From assembly GCA_001414485.1 (NCBI GenBank), contig LLEY01000067.1, forward strand, positions 186,001-250,000: a stretch of 64,000 nucleotides of DNA, in the 5' to 3' direction. The notes below the pieces were generated by a model. The model had not been told where the DNA came from. It worked only from the letters and a program-made list of their open reading frames with translations, and searched no databases. Made by a program: the position numbers and the translations under genes. Positions within the stretch are counted from its first letter, which is position 1; the number at the start of each line of letters is the position of its first letter. Shown one piece after another: positions 11,201 through 21,971 of this stretch. The stretch comes from Calycina herbarum. Its lineage: Eukaryota; Ascomycota; Leotiomycetes; Helotiales; Pezizellaceae.

Positions 11201-14199
11201 GTGGCTGCAGGCTACCGTGAGACGGAAATGGAGAGAACCCGAGGATCGAGTTGTGGCGATCCGAATCCAAGATGCAATAATCGATATCACAAGCTTGAGG
11301 TTCGGTTGAACTTCCAGAGCAAGTCCGATGTTGGTGGTTCTGCAGGAATGGTGACGATGAATGCCATGCAGGGAGGGAAATTTGGCAGATGCTTAGTTTC
11401 ATGCCGTATCAACATATCGATGCCAGCGGAGGTTTTGACAAGTCGTCTAGTTGTTTTCAGGAAGAGTTGTGGGTTCGGGGGTGTTGGTCCATTGGCGAGC
11501 TTAAACATCCTTCTTCGGATCGAAAAATGCATGCCGTGTTACTCGGACGAGCGGTGAAGTTCGTGCCGAATGGAGGACGGCATCGCTTTGTGCACCCGGC
11601 CGAGAACTGGTGGCGTCAACGTTGGTGTTGGTAAAATCTCATGAGATTGGTGAAAGTGCGAAGCATGCAAGTGCGGCCAAGCGGGCAAAGCAGAACTTTT
11701 TGTTGGACGCACAAGATCCTCGATTCTAGCGCCTCTGCACTTTGAAAATTCCGACTGACTGGATCTGTAATGCATCAGTATCAATAATCTTGAGACCTCG
11801 GGCCTCAACTAAGGAGAAGCAGATGCAACTCTGGCTGGCACCTTTCAAAGAGCTATCAGCTGGTCTCCACGGACCTCTTCCATTGTCTTTTCAGCCGCTC
11901 CTTCCACCCACTCGGATCTCGCAGCCCTGCCAAAATAAGACTGCCCGAGCCCTATCGATAAAGCCGATCTGCCTCCGGGGTTCTTTTGTTTGGGTCGGCC
12001 AACCATGCACATGCCGTGGATGCCACAGCTAGGGTTCGGCATGTCTACCGGGATGTAGTTCCGTGGCTCTGGGTTCGGCTGAGAAATCCTCATCCTTATC
12101 ATACAGTCCGGTTGATCTCGCAGCTCTCAAAATTCGTGGTGTCACTAAACGGTATCGTGCGCGGGGACGCACTCAGATGCACAATGTGTTTTCCTGTCGA
12201 GGGACCTTGCCTTCCGCTTGCGTGGAGGCCTTGCAAGTCGTATCCGGTAAACGTTCCGTACAAACCTCGCAAAGTGACTTGTAGCATCAAAATGGAGAGA
12301 ACAGATCTAATGCTGTATATAGCCGCAGTTGACAGCAAAGACACCGCACCTTCCCGAAGAAGCAGTTGTAAGGTCCCGTATCACGGATACGCACTTCGCG
12401 CGACTGGAGCTTTCGAGAAGAAATTGTATTGAGGTCCTCAAGTTTGGATCGACGAAATGGTTTCATTTGACGAACCATGGATTTTCGAGGTTCTCAGCCA
12501 TGTCAAAAGTGGGCAGGCATTGATGGCCTGACTTCTCGACACTAGCAGGGTAAGGAGGCTTTGGACGACTGAGAAGCCGGAACCTTAGTTGGGCGGAGAA
12601 TCCGAGGTGATGATCACAAGACGCTAATCCCTCCATTGGTCTGTTACTCTTTTGTAGGCCACGTTTGTTTTGCGCATTGCCCCCCATACTCCGTGGCCCC
12701 CGCTCGAGTTCTCCAGGGTTGTGTCTGTTTGGAATTCGATGCGCCCCACGAAGTATTTCTGATAGCTCAGAAATTCGCTATCTTGGTCGCAGGTACCCAC
12801 TACTGAAGTTCGGGTCATTCCAGTTGCAGTCGATTCCAACAATCGAGATTGTTTTATCGCTCTAGCCTATTGATTGAGATCCGACGATCGTATGGACAAA
12901 TATGCAGGTTGCATACTCTCGCATAGAAGCCCTTGGTGGTGCATAGTCGCTTGATAACCCGTGCCTGTGGATGTCGTTTGGGAATCGTCCACCTGCAGTC
13001 CAGTCTCTCCTCATAGCCACGATTTTTCTGGGACGGAGTGACCGAGTGAAGGTAAATAGCTGCAAGAGTCGCGCCGGTCCACTTGCATGTTTGATATCTA
13101 GGGTTCAAATGCCCAAGTCAAACGAAATCTTTGGCCGCGTGGCAGCTATAGCAATAACCCACGTATTCCTTGACGAAGTCCTTACTTCTCTAGATGTTGT
13201 ATAATCGTTTAAAGCGGTAAATGGAGGCCGATTTCCGCCTCAATGATGGCCAAAGCGCAGCCGAGACAATGACCCTGGTACCCGGCGAAGGAAACGCACA
13301 TTGCAGCTATTTTCGCACTTTGAAACAGGACAAAATCCAGAAAAAAGGAAAAGGCATGTCGATATTTCCCCATGCAACCACCAAGGATCTTCGTGCCCTC
13401 AATTCGAATTACATCAGCCAATCGAGCAGCCCCGACAGTAGGGTAATGTGTTCACAGCCATTTTCCGTTTTCATGATATGAGTCGTCTCGTAGATTGAAC
13501 ACTGATCATCCATTCGGTTTGACAGCGGCTGAAAACCTTAGTATCGGTGGTGGGGGTCGAGATCCAGAAGCTAATGAAAGCAATGAAAGCTAAACTCGTT
13601 CGCTTATGTCGTGCAAGCCCTACGAGGCGGTAGGAAGGCGATCTCTCCTTGAACTAGGGGTCCCGCACCGCTGGGACTGATGTTTGTGACACATCTAAAG
13701 CGTCTCTTGCCTTGACCGACGATTCGCGACCTTGACCTCCAATTGCATATTTCATTCAAATCCGGCAGTGTTGTGAGCTGTGACATTCCGTTCCGCAACG
13801 CCCAGCACCTTTCCGAACTTCGACATCTCCACCTGTTTTCTTTTCACTTATCGAAAGTGATAAACACCTAGTCTTGAGTAGCATTGAGTCAATAAATAAG
13901 TCGGGAAGTGAGTAACTACCCATTCCCCATGATATTTCCCAAATAGATTCGCTGATCCACGCAAGGTTTCATCCGGGGAATTGTTGAAGATATCTATCAC
14001 CGCTAGCAATTTTAGTCGGCGTGCCTGCAGGTAGCATTGTAGGATCCAAGCAGAAAATCGTCTTGAATTCGTGCAGATATCCGTGTCGTGCTGCAGCAAG
14101 ATTTGCGCAGTTTGTATTCCTTTTGTGAATCTCGCAAAGAGGTTCCATTCTCGTGGACCCTGGGCTCCGATTCTTGTCCTGATGAGAAGGAAGGGTATG

Positions 14200-14206
14200 T
14201 ATAAAG
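14200..14206 (+). promoter_or_regulatory. TATA box of the small Cys-rich gene
   Basis: TATAAAG sits 150 bp upstream of the ATG at 14356. It is followed by a leader rich in CATCAACA and CAACACACAATCC motifs, typical of a strongly transcribed fungal 5' UTR. The sequence around the start, CAACAATGG, is a good fungal start context. Confidence 0.55.
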
Positions 14207-14355
14207 ATCGTCCCCTCAACTGTCAATAGGCTGATTCATCAAGCTCATCAACATACTCTTCATTCATCAACAGATACACTCTTTCAACACACAATCCTCC
14301 TATCACCATTCAAATTTTCTCAGTCGTTCCCAAGACTTGATTCAATACCGCAACA

Positions 14356-14614
14356 ATGGTCTGCACTTCAACATCTTGCCGAGTTGGTGGTCTCAAGACC
14401 GCCCAGAATACTCGTCAAGCAACATTGACAACCACCAACCCAAGTGTGAGGGTTGTTCCGGTAAGATAAAGCCCCTATTGGTCATGGAAGAAATGATGGA
14501 GGCTGATCACCATACAAGATGACTGGTGTCAGATGCCCAACCTGTGCTGCCAACGGACAGGAGAGTTGGGTCATTCCTGGACGCCAATGTGGATATTGCG
14601 GCACGAATTGCTGA
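14356..14614 (+). CDS. Small spliced cysteine-rich protein, unknown function
   Basis: Two exons, 14356-14460 and 14519-14614, joined across a 58-nt intron (GTAAGA donor, GCTGAT branch-like site, AAG acceptor, phase 0) encode 66 residues. Exon 1 has Cys at about positions 3 and 8 and a Thr-rich middle. Exon 2 has 'CPTCAANGQ', then 'PGRQCGYCGTNC' immediately before the stop, so CxxC and CxxCxxxC pairs suggest a zinc-binding knuckle. There is no signal peptide. The AAG acceptor is uncommon, but the same choice is needed in clear genes elsewhere in this window. The alternative TCAG acceptor 14 nt downstream shifts frame and loses the motif. I do not recognise the family. It is the only gene I can support in more than 9 kb. 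Confidence 0.55.
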
Positions 14615-16234
14615 ATGAACAGTAATTGAAGAACTTTCCCAATGCAGAAGCAAGAACTGACATGGAAACAAGGCGAAATCTGGTATTGCCTCACATACAC
14701 AAACTTGAGGAAGCGAGAAGCAATTCAGAAGCCAGAGAGGGATGCTTGGAGAGAATGGCCACATGTCGCCGGTAGTGGAACAAGATTGTGTCGTAGTGCC
14801 TTTTCGTACGACGGTCTTTGGACGGCGTTCCGTGCTTGCAAAAGTTTCATATTGGCTTTAGGATTTTTGTTTGGATATATCGCTCTGTTTGGATATTTGG
14901 TCAGCGACAGCTTCTCAAGTGTCCCCAATACAAAAGAATGGAGTTTCTCATTGGTGTCAATTCTTGTCTTCCAAGTATGCCGTGCAATGAAGAGCAAGGT
15001 TTCAACAGATATGACGATGTGGCGATAATCCCAAGTCGATGTATCTGGCTTGAATTCATCCGACGCTTCTTTCAACGTCCCGATGTGCATGCGGGCAATG
15101 CGGTGCTCTCCATCTCGACCCGATCTGTTCTGGTCACACAAAGTAGGACATCAGTGGTGTCAAGTCTTGTATCGACCTCCAGGTGATTGAGCTGTCATTG
15201 AGGGGGGTATGTCGTTGATTTTAAAGAAGAAGTAGATCACTCGAGACTCGCCAGTACGAGGAGCGTGGCCCCTTTATGACGGTCGCGTTTCTTCCAAGGC
15301 AGATATACGCCCCGAATGCGAGTGGACTAATTAGGACGTGGTCTTATATGCTACCAATTAGGTTGAATCGTGGTCCGGAAGCCGAGATCGATATCCATGG
15401 TTCCATTGACGAGTTAGAACGATTGCCGTGGTCCAGAGATCATAGGGGACGTCTCTTTTGAATTCCTTTCTTGGAAGTGCGGTAGTACAAAATCCGCGCA
15501 ACCAGGGCATCGAAGGGGTGGGCTTGGTCGTGCTTCCGAGGTGTCAGATCGCACATGAACACGGAGATGGCTCCGAAAGGTGGCAATCGAGTTTAAGAAA
15601 GGGATCTGTCAAGTTGCAAACTTGCGTTGCCGTGTCTCGCAGTACTTGGTACAGAGCAAGACCGACTGTATGGTCAGATTGTACTCCCTACCACTCAAAG
15701 GAGGTGGATGCACAAGGTGTCACAAAAACAGTCTCCCGACGTGGCGCTTTCTTCGCTCTTCGTTTTCCGGGTCGGCCTGGTGGTAGCTGCCTCTGAAATG
15801 AAGCCGAAAACAGGAAGAGATACCGTCAACACCGATAATTATGGGGAGAAGTTTGAAACGTATTGCCATGAGGCGAGTTAAATGCACGTGATCGACCTCA
15901 AATTTCCGGTTTTGCGAAACCAAAAGCTGATTGTGCGGTTGGAGCCTGGTGGTTAAAAGTATGCTGACATCTAATTCCACTATGAATTCGACCAAGGAGG
16001 CGAAAAACAAAGTCCTAATGCCACTGGTTCTTCGATGTATCGCAGGTGCAAAGACCACTCTCATGAAAACTCGCTAATAACCACGAGAAAATTTAGTAAT
16101 ACATCTCAGGAACTTGGCTGTATCCCTTAACGCCAGTTTGAATACTGATACCGAAGCAAACGCCTTGACGCCAACAGGTGATTCAACCCCCAAACCCCTC
16201 AAACCCCCAAAACTTCACCAGCACAAGATTTATG
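14615..16234. other. Intergenic, no gene supported
   Basis: About 1.6 kb between the small Cys-rich gene and the 3' end of the phosphodiesterase gene. Only short overlapping frames without recognisable domains occur. Confidence 0.5.
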
Positions 16235-18541
16235 CTACAATACTGTCACATTCCCGCTCTCTTTCTCTTTGCCGCCCTTGAGCCACGCCTTTACCGAGTC
16301 AACTTTATCGGTAAGCCAGGCCCAAAAGTCCGTCTTCTCGTCTTCTGAAACCACACTGTCGTCGCCGACAACTGGTCGATCGACTTTCCCTTCCTCGACA
16401 GGGTCAACACCCACTGGAATCAGATCAGGAGAGTAAACGTTGGGATCTGCGGCTCCGCTATCCTCAATAGGCGAAATTGAAACAACGACATCCAGGCCAG
16501 CTTCCCCAGTTTGTGAAGCTGGTGGTGATGATAGGGCAGACGAAACCGGTAATGAAGATGAAGAAGCTGTCGTGGATGGAGCAGGATCGCTAAGCTCTTG
16601 AGGTGTAGGCTCAGAAGAATGGAGGCCAACAGTCTTGAGCGGAAGCCTGAGAGTTCCATTATTGGGCTTCGGGGTCAGACCCAGCGAGTCGCAGATAATG
16701 TTGTAAACCTCAGTATTTTGAAATGGGAGAACACGACTATTTGGTTCGTGCGGGAAGGCTGGCCCTCTCGCAACGAAAATTGCACGCATAAGGGGATGTT
16801 CATGATCATATCCATGGAGTCCTCGGGGCTGGTAAACTAGCCCTTTTTCTTTCCCTTCGGCTACATTAAACTCATCCTTGGTCGTTATCGCCCAGCCAGT
16901 CTTTGGAATTATCCACAATGGAGCAATTCGTTCATTCTTTGAGAAATGATAACGTTCAGGCATATTCTTGTCGCGAAGATAAACTTCAAAATTTGGGTTC
17001 TTCGATGCCTCCTCGGCCAGTGTATCGTAAAGCCCCTGAAGGTCCTCCGGATTTTTCGGACGAAGACCGTAAAGAGGCCAGCCGTCCATATGCTCGACCA
17101 AGCTCGTGTCAATAATGTCTTCTAACTGAATGAGTCGAGTAACGTCCGTAGTGGCCATCCCATGGTCGGAGACAATTACTACATTGACGATTGAAGTCAA
17201 GTTTCGTGCTTCCAACCCACTGAACAGCTCGTCCAGCATATTGTCAACGTCGGTAATGGTTGTTCGAATTTCCGTGCTGTTAGGTCCGAACTTATGGCCA
17301 TCCTGGTCAACGTTGGGTACATAAGCAGCAATGAGTTGCGGTCGCATGTCGACAACTTCCGCAACCTCGTCCTCCTCTCCAGGCTTGTCTAGAAGTTCGA
17401 GTATTCTGCTTGCTTTGTTTGACAATTCTTCATTCCCATTATACGTATCCAAAAAGGCAGGCTCGACAGCCATGATATGCGCCTCGCTTCCAGGCCACAT
17501 ATGGATGGCAGTTCTTATTCCTTGTTCCTCAGCCGTAACCCATAAAGGCTCACCACCCCACCACTTTGGCAACATTGCCAACGGGTTTGTGTAAAAGAAC
17601 TCTTCTTTTAGCTCCGGGTCCCAAAATGTGTTTCCGACAATTCCATGTGCTTCGGGGTATAGGCCAGTGACGAGGGTATAGTGATTGGGGAAGGTAACAG
17701 AAGGAAAACTCGGCATCATGTAGGCTGGGGAGACTCCTTCTTCGACGAAGGATTTCAACCTTGGCGTGATTCCTCGATATAACATGTCGGCTCTGAATCC
17801 ATCCAAGCTTATCAATATAGTTGTGGGGGCAAATAAAGCTGTACCATTGCTCATAATTGTCTGATTGGCTTTTATTCCTTTTCGATTCAGCGAAAGCTTC
17901 CAGGCTATCAAAACGAGAATGGCGAATCCGACTGTAATCAACAGGTGTATGAAACACCACCGTCGCCATTTCCGTCGTTTTTGTGATTTCTCGCCCTGCA
18001 GACCAAGCAGACCTCTGCGATCAAGCTCATCACTACCTTCTGTCTCGCTGCTCTCTCCCGTTGCACTACCTTCTTTCATTCCACCTTCCTCCATCTCGTA
18101 CAGTAATCGGCCGTCCTCTCCCCGTTCTGCGTCGTGCATCAATTTCTCCTTCTTCTCACTCCTCCTTGCTCTCCTATTTTTCCGTCGTTCCCTTCTGCCA
18201 CGTCCTACTTCCCCCTTTTCACTCATCTCAAGTCCTCCTGTGTTGGGTAATTCGCTATAACTCTTCGAAAATAGCTTCTTGAGGGGAGCCGGTATCGACA
18301 TGGCACTTCCTCGTCGGCCTCGCATCCTGCTCTCTTCCAACAATTTATCCCTTTCCTCCTCTTCAATTAGCACGCTTCTATCGTGCGCGCGGATGTCCGC
18401 GCTTGTGCGGGCCCCTAAGAGGACTTCATCATCTTCGCTATCTGTCTCCTGGTCGCTGCGCTCGCTGTGAATGCTCGAGGCATCGTCGTCATAATTCGAG
18501 GGAGAGAGAAAAGACGTCGAGGTATCGCGAGGCTGGGGCAT
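16235..18541 (-). CDS. Type II membrane nucleotide pyrophosphatase/phosphodiesterase
   Basis: An intronless frame of 768 residues from the ATG at 18541 (an upstream in-frame ATG at 18616 would add 25). The N-terminal 194 residues are cytosolic, acidic then strongly basic. A single transmembrane anchor spans about 195-217, followed by a luminal or extracellular alkaline-phosphatase-fold domain. That domain carries 'TILISLDGFRADM' (metal-binding Asp), 'PSFPSVTFPNHYTLVTGLYPEAHG' (nucleophile Thr), 'VPNVDQDGHKFGP' and 'VVIVSDHGMATT' with metal ligands, and 'LHGYDHEHPLM'. The order matches the NPP/Npp1 family, which cleaves nucleotide pyrophosphate and phosphodiester bonds and in yeast supports extracellular phosphate scavenging. 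The C-terminal 130 residues are Ser/Pro-rich with a short amphipathic end. The long N-terminal cytosolic tail is typical of fungal members. Confidence 0.93.
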   Translation of the reverse strand: MPQPRDTSTSFLSPSNYDDDASSIHSERSDQETDSEDDEVLLGARTSADIRAHDRSVLIEEEERDKLLEESRMRGRRGSAMSIPAPLKKLFSKSYSELPNTGGLEMSEKGEVGRGRRERRKNRRARRSEKKEKLMHDAERGEDGRLLYEMEEGGMKEGSATGESSETEGSDELDRRGLLGLQGEKSQKRRKWRRWCFIHLLITVGFAILVLIAWKLSLNRKGIKANQTIMSNGTALFAPTTILISLDGFRADMLYRGITPRLKSFVEEGVSPAYMMPSFPSVTFPNHYTLVTGLYPEAHGIVGNTFWDPELKEEFFYTNPLAMLPKWWGGEPLWVTAEEQGIRTAIHMWPGSEAHIMAVEPAFLDTYNGNEELSNKASRILELLDKPGEEDEVAEVVDMRPQLIAAYVPNVDQDGHKFGPNSTEIRTTITDVDNMLDELFSGLEARNLTSIVNVVIVSDHGMATTDVTRLIQLEDIIDTSLVEHMDGWPLYGLRPKNPEDLQGLYDTLAEEASKNPNFEVYLRDKNMPERYHFSKNERIAPLWIIPKTGWAITTKDEFNVAEGKEKGLVYQPRGLHGYDHEHPLMRAIFVARGPAFPHEPNSRVLPFQNTEVYNIICDSLGLTPKPNNGTLRLPLKTVGLHSSEPTPQELSDPAPSTTASSSSLPVSSALSSPPASQTGEAGLDVVVSISPIEDSGAADPNVYSPDLIPVGVDPVEEGKVDRPVVGDDSVVSEDEKTDFWAWLTDKVDSVKAWLKGGKEKESGNVTVL

Positions 18542-19831
18542 AGTTACGAAAACAGTGCGTACATTGGAGGTTGGTCGTTTGAAATTGGGATATTCTGTAC
18601 GGGACAGGGTAGGCATCGAGGCTGCGACGGAGTATATTCACGTGAGTATTAAAATGGGGCTGTGAAACCATTGTGGCCTGAAAATCGAGGATTCAAACGC
18701 TTTGACCAGCGGATCCTCGGTTTTTTTATATAAAAATACAGAAATCTTTTCTAGATAATAAAATATGCTGCGAGTTTCTGTGTCGCACAAGAACTGTCCC
18801 CAAACAGCTAGATAAATAAAGAACTAGGAAGTGAAGTTATTCGCAAAAGCTTTTCACAGCTGTTTTTGTTGTCCAGTGCGAGGCGGCCAAAAAAGGAGCA
18901 CCCGAGAGAACGCGCATCGTTGAACTTAACCAACTTCACATTTGGTTGATGAATTAGTGGTTCATCCGACGAGTGCAAATTCATTGGTGGAAGTAGTTTC
19001 ATGTTTGTTCGTTCTCTGGTCTCATATAAGAGGAAAAAGGGAATTTGAGGGTACCTAGGTCAGACGACCAAGGATCGGGATTTTCCATGTTCATCTCAAT
19101 TTCACTGCTAGCGAAAAAAAACCAGCGTTGAGCAATAATCACTTCAAGACAAGGCTCAAGTCACCTTCACCGGGTGTGCGCGTTTTTCACTCCTCACCCC
19201 TCCTATCACAGCATCAGCTGCAATATTTCCCCTCCATCACCATCACGATACCCCTCGTTTTCACACAAATTACATCAATGGACACAGCCACCCTCCGATA
19301 TCTTGTTTTAGGAGTCCTTTTAAGTTCGTCGATGCAGATCACTGGCTGAAGAAGCCACAGGAGCACCGTGTCATCTATGCGGGATTTATACCTCGCTTGT
19401 CGCTTGCAGAAAAGGGGTATGAATAAATGCCTCAACCCCGCTTTCCAACTTTAACAACAGCATTGATGTATTTCCCCGCCGGATATACGAGAACATACAA
19501 GAAGAGACAAAAGGTAACAGAAAAGTCTCCAGCAATTCAAAGATTTCCATCCATTCTCGAACTTCATCTTCCAAACAGACACTTGCACCAAATAACGACA
19601 AAATTTTCAAATAGCACATTCAAATAGAATTTGACATGGATCCCATTTCATGCTTCACGATGGGAATCGGTCTTCTGGTCACCATGGTAGTGATGCAATT
19701 CCTTGAGCCAAAGCTGTCGCAATTTGAAGAGATGTAACCGAAGAAAATGTATTTCACCCTTTTCACGAACTAAAAGCACCGCTAACATTTTGCAAGAATG
19801 AATCTTTGGGCGCTTTCCAACACAATCACTT
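18542..19831. other. Intergenic; promoter of the phosphodiesterase gene
   Basis: Lies between two minus-strand genes. The upper part (19190-19280) has a CT/CA-rich leader on the plus strand that runs into a candidate small open frame described separately. No other gene is supported. Confidence 0.5.
19278..19426 (+). pseudogene. Candidate small gene with a one-base frame break
   Basis: The ATG at 19278 follows a leader-like CT/CA-rich stretch and starts a hydrophobic 'LRYLVLGVLL' segment. That frame stops after 23 residues. From 19319 the minus-one frame is open for 35 residues with protein-like character ('WLKKPQEHRVIYAGF') and ends at a TAA. The switch falls in a CTTTTAAG run, so a single missing T, real or a sequencing error, would explain it. 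I do not recognise the product and it may not be a gene. Confidence 0.25.
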
Positions 19832-21971
19832 TCAAACATTCACCACTGGCAAAGTGAGACCATCCAAATCCTTCTTGTTATCTCCGATACTTGGTACATC
19901 ACCCGCAGACTCGACACCCTCAAACACTTCATCCCTTCCAAGCATATGATGCTAGAACTGTTAGCTTTCGATCTTCCCATAGCATATAAACCACATACTT
20001 CGACATTTATAACAGGGCCCTTGAACCATTTATGGGCAGACACAAACCACCAAATAATGATAAACGTCATCGGACCTCCGTACACAACGACCGTCCAGTT
20101 CATCAACTCAGCGGTCAGGTCGTTACCACGAACAGATGGAAAGCAAAGCATGGGCATCATGATGAGAATGAAAGCACAAGCCATCACGCCAATGGGCTTG
20201 CTGAATTTTCCCAAATGCCATGGACCTGCCCTGAATCGGTTCCCAACAAAAAACACTCGGATGAAAATGGGAATTGTGAACGCCACCTACACGAATTAGC
20301 AATCTCGACGAAACGAAGTCAAGGGAGGGACTTGCCATTGCAGCTATCGCTCCAACACTGAAAATGGCACCAATTGCAACCGGCCCTCCAAAAATCAAAA
20401 GAAGCAGAAGAATTCCAATCGTGGTATTGAACCACACTGCATTGACCGGGGTGTATGTGTGTTTGTTCACTTTCTTGATCCAGTTTGAAGCTGGGAAACA
20501 ATCGTCTCTTGCGTATGCAAACGTCACTCTGGACGCGGCCTGGAAAACGAAATTTAGTTTTCTTCGCTTAGGAAACTTCGAGGAATGCTTACCACCATAC
20601 AACCCTGGCCCATCGAAAAACCACAAACAATAGTAAGAGCAAGAATCGCCAATGCTGTGTTTTGTGGCATCACTTGTACCAAATACGAAGCCCATGGTTG
20701 ACCGAGATCCGACTCGACAACGGTAGTGATATCGACAACCGTATATGCAACTACAAGCTGCAAAGCCCATCCAGCCAGTCCTCCTACACCACTTGTCATG
20801 ACGATAGCACGGGGTGCTGCAATATTGGCATTGCTACATTCTTCAGAAAGATGGAAAGGCGCATCGTATCCTGACATGGTCCAAATGATTGCGAGGAAGC
20901 TCATTAGTACGGCTATTCCATCAGGCCAATCTGTTCCATTCTGAATTGACCATACTTGTTTCGAGGGGAAGAATTTCGGGGTATCGGCTGTTCCAGTGAC
21001 TGATGCTGGGATCATAATAATGACGATAAATAGTGCGATCTGGGTTTTGTGAGTCTTGTAATTAGGGAGTTTTTGAGTTGGGCAAAGGAGTTTGTTAGGA
21101 TAGATTTATCTCAAAACAGATTTACTGACCATGTTCAATGTTGATCCAAAGGAATTGTACCTTGCAATCCATAATGTTGGCATGCTCGAAATGCAAGCAT
21201 GAATAATCATTACAAAAACTGTCAGAAGAAAGGTGTGGTAATCTTTGGGAACATAATCAGGGTGAGTAATAGAAGCGCTAGCAAGAATCATTGCAGATAA
21301 GGCGTAATCAACACTTGGTGCTCCAGTTACCTGAACCATCCAGTTACTCCAACCAGTGATCCAAGCCGCAAATGGACCATATCCCGGGGGTGCTAAAACC
21401 TGTCGGCGAGTTGGTTAGTATGTGGTTTGTTGAAAATGGGTCGCGAAAATAAAGGGACTTTACTGCTGCTGCATAATATAAACCACCACTAAGTCAAGTT
21501 AGTTTCTGATTCAAGATGACAAATTGAGAGATTACGACATACCTTGTTGGCATACTTGAGCAAAGTTCGGCCATTCCCATAGCAACACATTGGACTAAAC
21601 GGACGTATAATCAGTCACTTTTTTTATTTTAAAGAAAGTCAAAAAGGAATGTACTCACTAAAAAACCAACTGATCAACCATCCCCATACCATCCCACCAG
21701 TTCCCGCATAACCCATTCCGTAGTACAAAGTACTAGCAAAACTGGGTAATAATCCCAATACAGCAAAAGAAACACAAAACGTGGTCCAAAGTGAAAACTC
21801 TCTCTTGAATTCCTGTTTGTATCCAAGTGCTACCAAGGCCGCTTCATCAGCAGTGAGCCCTTCGTAATTTGGAACATCGCCGTCTGGGAGGATGGAAGTG
21901 ACTGATGGCTTTCGTGGGTCAATCACCCGATGGGAGCCATGATTGCTCTTTACTTCCTTGAGGGACGACAT
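19832..21971 (-). CDS. APC-family amino-acid/choline-type permease
   Basis: Eight exons: 21659-21971, 21543-21594, 21464-21488, 21130-21399, 20593-21039, 20336-20539, 19999-20286 and 19832-19951. All phases agree and give 572 residues. The protein has about twelve hydrophobic spans. Landmarks are 'FSLWTTFCVSFAVLGLLPS' with a Gly-rich first-helix break, 'GGMVWGWLISWFF', 'APPGYGPFAAWITGWSNW', and 'MSGYDAPFHLSEECSNANIAAP', the conserved loop of the amino acid/choline transporter (ACT) family that includes yeast Uga4 and Hnm1. It should import amino acids, GABA or choline-like amines at the plasma or vacuolar membrane; the substrate cannot be told. The intron at 20287-20335 uses a GC donor. Exon 3 is only 25 nt. 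Confidence 0.9.

Larger units (their letters stand above)
6560..14355. other. Gene-poor stretch of about 7.8 kb
   Basis: No frame here has recognisable domains, and I could assemble no spliced gene. The part 6600-8000 is GA-rich on the plus strand with several simple repeats. From 8300 onwards composition is balanced rather than AT-rich, so it does not look like heavily RIP-mutated repeat. The longest chance frames (minus 9571-9957 and 10170-10637) show no domain signature. It may hold non-coding transcripts or regulatory DNA, but nothing positive can be shown from sequence alone. Confidence 0.5.
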
